Part shown: one piece after another, positions 13,727 to 18,812 of the stretch
How positions within the stretch are numbered: position 1 is the stretch's first letter
Layout of the letters: each line of letters starts with the position of its first letter
NCBI GenBank assembly: GCA_965602945.1
Contig: CBFDBC010000052.1
Coordinates: 1-18,812, forward strand
Length of the DNA stretch: 18,812 nucleotides
Source: JAUXEH01 sp965602945
GTDB lineage: Bacteria > Acidobacteriota > Aminicenantia > Aminicenantales > Aminicenantaceae
Reading direction: 5' to 3'
Made by a program: the position numbers and the translations under genes
The notes under the pieces: generated by a model
What the model was told of the DNA's origin: nothing
What the model saw: the letters and a program-made list of their open reading frames with translations, nothing else
Database searches by the model: none

Positions 13727-15259
13727 ATGGATAAGGTCTACATACTGGATTTCGGTTCCCAGCTCACGCAGCTGATCGCCCGCAAGGTCCGGGAACTGGG
13801 AGTCTATTCCGAAATATTTTCCTTCCAGCGGCCTATTTCCCAGCTAAAAAAAGAGAATCCCGCCGCCCTCATCCTGTCCGGCGGTCCCCAGAGCGTGTAC
13901 GATGAAGGAGCCCCCCTCCCCTCGCCCGAGATCCTGGAGCTGGGAATTCCCGTCCTGGGGATCTGCTACGGGCTTCAGCTCATGGCGTACCTTCTGGGAG
14001 GAAAGGTGAACTCGAGCGATAAGCGGGAATACGGATTCGCAATGCTGGAAGTCAAGGACCGGTCGGGGATTTTGGCAGGGATCGAGGATCAGGGCCAGGT
14101 CTGGATGAGCCATGGGGACAAGGTGGAAGAGGTCCCGCCGGGATTCGTAGTTACTGGAGTGACGCCCAACTGTGACACGGCTGTGATCGAGAACCGGGAG
14201 GCGGGGCTTTTTGGCGTCCAGTTTCATCCCGAGGTTATCCACACCACACAGGGGATCGACGTCATCTCCAACTTCCTGTTTGGACAGGCCGGACTTGAAG
14301 CCGGGTGGAGTATGGGTTCATTCGTCGACCGCAAGGTGAGGGAGATCCGGGCTCAGGTCGGAGACGGTCACGTGATCTGCGGGTTGAGCGGCGGGGTCGA
14401 TTCCCTGGTGGCCTCCATGATAATCAACCGGGCCATCGGCGACCATCTCCACTGCATCTTTGTGGATAACGGCCTGCTGCGCAAAGCCCAATACCAGTCT
14501 CTCATGGAAAAATTCAGAACCAGCTTTTCCCTCAACGTGGTCGGCGTGGATGCCTCCGAGCTGTTTCTGGAGAAGCTGCAGAGGGTCGCCTCACCGGAGC
14601 GGAAGCGAAAGATCATAGGAAGGGAATTTATCGGGATCTTCGAGCAGGAAGCCCGGAAGATCGGCGGTGCGGATTTCCTGGCGCAGGGTACCATCTATCC
14701 GGATGTGATCGAGAGCAGCCCCGTCAAGGGGCCTTCATCCAGCATCAAATCCCATCATAACGTCGGGGGGCTGCCCAAAGGCCTGAAGTTCAAATTGGTG
14801 GAGCCGCTGCGTGAGCTGTTTAAAGACGAAGTCCGGGCCCTGGGCCTGGAACTAGGCATCGACAAGGATTTCATCGCCCAACATCCCTTCCCGGGCCCGG
14901 GCCTGGCGGTGAGGATCGTGGGCGAGGTGACACAAGAAAGGCTGCGGATCATACGTGAGGCTGACGACATCATTCTTCAGGAAGTAGGGGCAGCCGGGCT
15001 GTACGACCAGCTCTGGCAGGCCTTCGCGGTCCTGCTCCCGGTCCGATCGGTGGGCGTGATGGGTGACCGCCGCACCTATCAGCGGGTGGTCGTGGTCCGT
15101 CTGGTCCAGAGCGTAGACGGGATGACCGCGGACTGGTTCCCTGCAGATACCGAACTCCTGAGCCGGATCTCCAATCGCATCGTGAACGAGGTCCAGGGAG
15201 TGAACCGGGTCGTCTATGACATCACATCCAAGCCGCCCGGAACCATCGAGTGGGAGTGA
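13727..15259 (+). CDS. guaA: GMP synthase (glutamine-hydrolysing)
   Basis: This 510-residue enzyme aminates XMP to GMP with ATP and glutamine in purine synthesis. The N-terminal class I glutamine amidotransferase has Cys80 (GICYGLQLMAYLLGG), His167 and Glu169 (GVQFHPEV). The ATP pyrophosphatase domain has the P-loop SGGVDS (221-226). The C-terminal dimerisation domain ends with the family motif VNRVVYDITSKPPGTIEWE. All catalytic residues are present and the length is standard. Translation appears to begin at the first transcribed base (see the promoter). dnaE starts 34 nt after its TGA stop, so the two may be cotranscribed. Confidence 0.97.
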   Translation: MDKVYILDFGSQLTQLIARKVRELGVYSEIFSFQRPISQLKKENPAALILSGGPQSVYDEGAPLPSPEILELGIPVLGICYGLQLMAYLLGGKVNSSDKREYGFAMLEVKDRSGILAGIEDQGQVWMSHGDKVEEVPPGFVVTGVTPNCDTAVIENREAGLFGVQFHPEVIHTTQGIDVISNFLFGQAGLEAGWSMGSFVDRKVREIRAQVGDGHVICGLSGGVDSLVASMIINRAIGDHLHCIFVDNGLLRKAQYQSLMEKFRTSFSLNVVGVDASELFLEKLQRVASPERKRKIIGREFIGIFEQEARKIGGADFLAQGTIYPDVIESSPVKGPSSSIKSHHNVGGLPKGLKFKLVEPLRELFKDEVRALGLELGIDKDFIAQHPFPGPGLAVRIVGEVTQERLRIIREADDIILQEVGAAGLYDQLWQAFAVLLPVRSVGVMGDRRTYQRVVVVRLVQSVDGMTADWFPADTELLSRISNRIVNEVQGVNRVVYDITSKPPGTIEWE

Positions 15260-15293
15260 CCGGCGTGCTGCATTTTCGAATGGGTGGAAAACC

Positions 15294-17939
15294 ATGACTG
15301 CGAATTTTGTCCACCTGCACACGCATTCGGATTTCAGCCTCCTGGATGGAGCGGTCAAGCCGGCCGAATTCGTAAAGGCGGCGGTCCGCCAGGGCATGCC
15401 GGCCGTCGCCCTCACCGATCACGGCAACATCTTCGGTGCCATCCCTTTTTTCCAGGCGGCGCGGGACAATGAGATCAATCCCGTCCTGGGTTGCGAGTTG
15501 TATATGGCCCCCCTGGGCCGGACGCACAAGAAACCCTTCACGGACGGCCCGGGTCACTACCACCTGGTTCTGTTGGTGAAGAACGAAATCGGATACAGAA
15601 ACCTCTGTCAGCTCATTACCAAGAGCTATCTGGAAGGATTTTACTACCGGCCCCGGGTGGACAAGGAACTGCTCTCTCAGTTTGGTGAAGGGCTGATCGC
15701 CCTGTCTGCCTGTCTCAAAGGGGAGGTCAGCGATTATTTAAGCCGCGGATTGGAGGACAAGGCTGAGGAGGCGGCCCTGAGCTATGTGTCTCTCTTCCCG
15801 GACGGCGATTTCTACATCGAGCTTCAAGACCACGGACTGGAACCGCAGAAGCAGATCAATCCACATCTCATCCGGCTGGCCAATAAGCTGGGCGTCCCTT
15901 TGGTGGCGACCAACGATGTGCACTATCTGAACAAGCAGGATGCGGAAAGCCACGACATCCTCCTCTGTATCCAGACCAACAAACGCGTAACGGACAAAGA
16001 CCGTATCTGCTTCGGAACCCAGGAGTTTTTCTTCAAAACCGAAGAGGAGATGGCGGCCCTTTTCCAGGATGTGCCGGAAGCCCTGTCCAACACGGTCCGG
16101 GTGGCGGAGAAGTGCGATTTTGAGCTCTCCTCCTCCGGATACCATCTCCCTCGGTTCGATCCACCGGACGGAAAGTCGCTGGGGGAGCACTTCGAGGAGG
16201 TGGCGCGCACGGGCTTCCAGGAGCGGATGCATCAGCTCGAGCCCCGCATTGCAGGGGGAGAGCTGCCCGCGCGGCAGGAGTATGAGGATCGGCTCGACAA
16301 AGAGATCCGGCTCGTCCGGGACATGGGATTCGAGGGATACTTCCTGATCGTATGGGACATGATCCGTTTTGCCCGCTCGCAGGACATCCCCGTGGGGCCG
16401 GGGCGAGGCTCGGCGGCGGGGAGCCTTCTGGCCTACAGCTTCGGCATCACCGAGATCGACCCGCTGGAATATGATCTGCTTTTCGAGCGGTTCCTCAATC
16501 CGGAGCGGATCAGCCTGCCGGATATCGACATCGACTTCTGCGGCCGGCGCCGTGATGAGGTTATCGAGTATGTGACCCGGAAGTACGGCCGGGACAACGT
16601 CACCCAGATCATCACCTTCGGGACCATGGCAGCGCGGCAGGCTATCCGGGACGTGGGCCGGGCACTGGAGGTCCCTCTGCCTGAGGTGGACAAGATCGCC
16701 AAGATGATCCCGCCCCTGGGAGAAGATTCCTCGATCGCCGCCGCTTCAGAGAAGATCCCCCAGCTGCGAGCTCTGAAGGAAAAGGATCCTCAGGTCGCCA
16801 ACCTGCTGACCGTGGCCAGGAAACTTGAGGGACAGGTACGGCACGCCTCCATCCATGCAGCGGGCATCGTGATCACGCCGCGGCCGCTGGTGGAATTTAT
16901 GCCCCTGTACCAGTCGGCCAGGGAGGAGATCACCACCCAGTTCCCCATGCAGGATGTGGAAGCCATCGGGCTCCTCAAGATGGACCTGCTGGGCTTGCGG
17001 AACCTGACCGTGATCCAGGACACACAGAAACTGGTCCAAGAGGCCACGGGGGAACGGATCGAACTGAAAAACATGCCCCTGGATGACGAAGCGACGTTCA
17101 GGATTTTCCAGGAGGGCAACACCGACGGCGTCTTCCAGTTCGAGAGCACGGGGATGAAGGACCTTCTGCGGAGGTACAAACCGGAATCTTTCCGCGAACT
17201 CATCGCCATGAACGCCCTGTACCGGCCGGGGCCTCTCCAGAGCGGGATGACCGAGGATTTTATCCGCTGTAAGCATGATCCCAATCGAATCAAATACGAT
17301 CCCCCGGAGCTGGAGCCCATCCTCAAGGAGACCATGGGGCTCATCGTGTACCAGGAACAGGTCATGCGCATCGCCACCGATATCGCAGGTTTCAGCATGG
17401 CGGAAGCAGACCTGCTGCGCAAGGCCATGGGTAAGAAGAAGACGGCGGTCATGAAGGCCCAGAAAAAACGCTTCGTGGATGGGGCCAAAAAGAACGGGAT
17501 CAGCTCTGCCAATGCCAACAAGATCTTCGAACAGATCAAGTATTTTGCCGGGTACGGATTCAATAAATCCCACAGTGCCGCCTATGCCTATCTGGCTTTT
17601 CAGACGGCCTTTCTCAAGGCCCACTATCCGGAGTATTTTCTTGCGGCCCTCCTGACTTCTGAGGCTGAGCGGGGAGCGACCCCCCAGGTTGTCAAATACA
17701 TCAACGAATGCCGGGAGATGGGGATCAGGGTGCTCCCCCCGGACATCAATCGGAGCGATCTGCATTTCAGCGTCGATGGCAAGGATATTCGCTTCGGCCT
17801 GGCTGCCGTGAAGAACGTGGGAGAAGGAGCTGTGCGAGCCCTGATCGAGGCACGCGGCCGCGGGGATAAGGAGGGCGGGGCGTTCGTGTCTCCCTTCGAT
17901 ATGTGCAGGGAGGTGGACCCCAAAGCTCTCAACCGGTAG
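15294..17939 (+). CDS. dnaE: DNA polymerase III alpha subunit, N-terminal 881 residues, ended by an in-frame amber codon
   Basis: This is the replicative polymerase up to a premature TAG (17937-17939). The PHP domain begins at HLHTHSDFSLLDG, with ALTDHGNIFGA. The polymerase core carries GPGRGSAAGSLLAY and the catalytic aspartates in PDIDIDFCGRRRDEV (Asp410, 412, 414), then HASIHAAGIVI, FQFES, MNALYRPGPL and YGFNKSHSAAYAYLAFQTA. The start at 15294 (MTANFVHLHTHS) matches the usual N-terminus; the frame is open back to 15216 but that is the guaA end. The last residues are DPKALNR, then the stop, with conserved sequence VIESLIKSGALD following in the same frame. Made alone, this product would keep the catalytic domain but lack the clamp-binding motif and OB fold. 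Confidence 0.93.
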   Translation: MTANFVHLHTHSDFSLLDGAVKPAEFVKAAVRQGMPAVALTDHGNIFGAIPFFQAARDNEINPVLGCELYMAPLGRTHKKPFTDGPGHYHLVLLVKNEIGYRNLCQLITKSYLEGFYYRPRVDKELLSQFGEGLIALSACLKGEVSDYLSRGLEDKAEEAALSYVSLFPDGDFYIELQDHGLEPQKQINPHLIRLANKLGVPLVATNDVHYLNKQDAESHDILLCIQTNKRVTDKDRICFGTQEFFFKTEEEMAALFQDVPEALSNTVRVAEKCDFELSSSGYHLPRFDPPDGKSLGEHFEEVARTGFQERMHQLEPRIAGGELPARQEYEDRLDKEIRLVRDMGFEGYFLIVWDMIRFARSQDIPVGPGRGSAAGSLLAYSFGITEIDPLEYDLLFERFLNPERISLPDIDIDFCGRRRDEVIEYVTRKYGRDNVTQIITFGTMAARQAIRDVGRALEVPLPEVDKIAKMIPPLGEDSSIAAASEKIPQLRALKEKDPQVANLLTVARKLEGQVRHASIHAAGIVITPRPLVEFMPLYQSAREEITTQFPMQDVEAIGLLKMDLLGLRNLTVIQDTQKLVQEATGERIELKNMPLDDEATFRIFQEGNTDGVFQFESTGMKDLLRRYKPESFRELIAMNALYRPGPLQSGMTEDFIRCKHDPNRIKYDPPELEPILKETMGLIVYQEQVMRIATDIAGFSMAEADLLRKAMGKKKTAVMKAQKKRFVDGAKKNGISSANANKIFEQIKYFAGYGFNKSHSAAYAYLAFQTAFLKAHYPEYFLAALLTSEAERGATPQVVKYINECREMGIRVLPPDINRSDLHFSVDGKDIRFGLAAVKNVGEGAVRALIEARGRGDKEGGAFVSPFDMCREVDPKALNR
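17937..17939 (+). other. In-frame amber codon inside dnaE (codon 882)
   Basis: CGG TAG GTG: the stop lies between LNR and VIESLIKSGALD, a stretch that in other DnaE proteins reads without interruption and usually has Lys or Arg at this place (from memory of the E. coli and mycobacterial proteins). A single A-to-T change from AAG would make it. There is no frameshift and no missing or added sequence. It could be a nonsense mutation, a sequence error, a readthrough site, or the boundary of a split polymerase. Confidence 0.95.
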
Positions 17940-18782
17940 GTGATCGAGAGCCTGATCAAGTCCGGAGCTCTGGATGGACTCGATTACACGCGCAGCCAGC
18001 TCTTCAGCCTCATCGACGAGATGATAGCGTATGCCGGCGATTATCAAAGAGCCCAGGCTTCCAACCAGGCCGTTCTCTTTGGGAGCGGGCAGCTCGAACC
18101 GCCGTCAGTGCCCCGGAGCATCCGGGAGATGGGCGAATGGGAAGAACCGGTCCTGCTGGCTTATGAGAAAGAGGCCCTGGGATTCTACCTGAGCGGGCAT
18201 CCGCTGGCCCAGTACGGGAGTAAACTGAAGGGGCTGATCACTCACTCCATAGAGCACCTGGAGGATGTTCAGGTGACGGACATCGAGGTCAGCCTGGCGG
18301 GCATCATATCGGCGATTCGTCTGCTGAAGACCAGGAAAGGCGACCGAATGGCTACCTTTGTGCTGGAAGACATGAGCGGGCGGGTGGAGGCGGTGGCCTT
18401 TCCGGAATGCTACAAGGGCTGCTATGATTCTATCCGCGAGGACCTGCTGGTCTGGGTCAAAGGCCGGCTGCAGGGAAACGGAGACAGGAACAAGCTCCAG
18501 GCCCTTCAGGTCATGCCGCTGGAGAAGGCTTTCCGGGGGAAGGCGAAACGGATGGTCCTGCGGGTCGACCTGCCCGGGCTGGAGCAGAGCGCGTTTGAAG
18601 AGCTCAAGGTCCTTCTGGGTGATAATGAGGGGGAATGTCCCGTCTATTTTGAACTGGAGACCGAAGGTTCCGGCCGGGTCGTGGTCCAATCCGTGGAAAT
18701 CCAGGGGGTGTCCCCGTCCGAACGATTCAACAAGTCCCTGGAGGACCTCCTGGGTGAAAACACGGTTTTTATACAGTTTTAG
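17940..18782 (+). CDS. dnaE: DNA polymerase III alpha subunit, C-terminal part after the amber codon
   Basis: These 280 codons continue dnaE in the same frame. They hold the helix-hairpin-helix piece IESLIKSGALDGLDYTRSQLF and the internal beta-clamp-binding motif QAVLFG (codons 925-930 of the full gene, 18066-18083). Next come PPSVPRSIREMGEWEEPVLLAYEKEALGFYLSGHPL (a family marker, given here in outline only), the OB fold around VSLAGIISAIRLL to AFPECYKGCY, and the C-terminal tail ending VFIQF. Read as a separate gene it would start at the GTG touching the stop, with no Shine-Dalgarno sequence at a useful distance (the nearest GGAGG-like bases are about 25 nt upstream). With codon 882 decoded, the full protein would be 1162 residues, normal for DnaE. 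It ends in TAG. Confidence 0.9.
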   Translation: MIESLIKSGALDGLDYTRSQLFSLIDEMIAYAGDYQRAQASNQAVLFGSGQLEPPSVPRSIREMGEWEEPVLLAYEKEALGFYLSGHPLAQYGSKLKGLITHSIEHLEDVQVTDIEVSLAGIISAIRLLKTRKGDRMATFVLEDMSGRVEAVAFPECYKGCYDSIREDLLVWVKGRLQGNGDRNKLQALQVMPLEKAFRGKAKRMVLRVDLPGLEQSAFEELKVLLGDNEGECPVYFELETEGSGRVVVQSVEIQGVSPSERFNKSLEDLLGENTVFIQF

Positions 18783-18784
18783 CA

Positions 18785-18812
18785 TGAATAATCCAGGTTT
18801 ATGGATCATTCA
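18785..18812 (+). terminator. Inverted repeat after dnaE, cut by the window edge
   Basis: TGAATAATCCA (18785-18795) and TGGATCATTCA (18802-18812) form an 11-bp stem with one A-C mismatch and a 6-nt loop GGTTTA, beginning two bases after the dnaE stop. It could be a transcription terminator, but any T-run lies beyond the window. An ATG at 18784 also opens a frame through it, so the start of another gene cannot be excluded. Confidence 0.4.

Noticed and set aside
15216..15293. A dnaE start at 15216 inside guaA.
   Set aside because: It would overlap the conserved guaA C-terminus; DnaE homologues start just before the HLHTHS motif, matching the ATG at 15294.
17930..17950. A split-intein or intein explanation for the interrupted dnaE, as in cyanobacteria.
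   Set aside because: The residues on the two sides of the stop are contiguous in the family; there is no intein sequence, no splice-junction Cys/Ser/Thr and no second locus visible.
17959..17980. A hairpin about 20 nt after the amber codon (AGTCC with GGACT) as a readthrough signal.
   Set aside because: Only 5 bp with a 12-nt loop inside conserved coding sequence; expected by chance in GC-rich DNA.
16746..18047. A 433-codon minus-strand frame that spans the dnaE amber site.
   Set aside because: No family resemblance; the plus-strand frame is clearly DnaE on both sides. It does not explain the amber codon.

Overview
This is a GC-rich, gene-dense chromosomal segment of a Gram-negative-type, probably anaerobic bacterium. 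It encodes 16 recognisable genes and shows no mobile element, tRNA, rRNA or CRISPR array. The gene mix is a core fatty-acid operon, an electron-transfer flavoprotein pair, an archaeal-type phosphoglycerate mutase, a six-cluster iron-sulfur membrane protein and DUF362. It would suit a Desulfobacterota, Acidobacteriota or Aminicenantes-like lineage. That placement is an inference from gene content and is not firm.

Layout. Positions 1-193 are a leader with an AT-rich palindrome and a textbook sigma-70 promoter (TTGACA, 16-nt spacer, TATAAT). It drives a plus-strand operon: yceD (DUF177), rpmF, plsX, fabG, acpP, fabF (194-4235). fabH and fabD, often found between plsX and fabG, are absent. After a small hairpin there is a second extended -10 promoter and a long imperfect RNA hairpin in the leader of etfB-etfA (4432-6201). 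A membrane-anchored sulfatase-like enzyme follows (6261-8195). It runs head-on into a minus-strand operon and overlaps its last gene by 20 bp.

The minus-strand operon (read from 13447 down to 8176) is apgM, an AMIN-domain N-acetylmuramoyl-L-alanine amidase, a Tat-exported DUF362 protein, a NapH-NapG-like polyferredoxin fusion and a small DUF212 (divergent PAP2) membrane protein. All neighbours overlap by 4 or 20 nt, so they are almost certainly cotranscribed and translationally coupled. Upstream of apgM is a 279-nt divergent intergenic region that carries two back-to-back promoters and a strongly G-rich (minus-strand) tract able to form G-quadruplexes. Both promoters sit so close to their start codons that apgM and guaA look leaderless. 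guaA and dnaE run rightward to 18782.

The most striking observation is in dnaE (DNA polymerase III alpha). The reading frame is interrupted by one in-frame TAG at 17937-17939, and homologous sequence continues in the same frame without any gap to 18782. The stop falls just before the tandem-helix/clamp-binding region, so the upstream product alone would lack the beta-clamp motif and the OB fold. TAG is used as the ordinary terminator of six other reading frames here (fabG, acpP, fabF, etfB, DUF362 and dnaE's own end), so wholesale reassignment is unlikely. A point mutation or sequence error, amber readthrough, or a two-piece polymerase remain possible.
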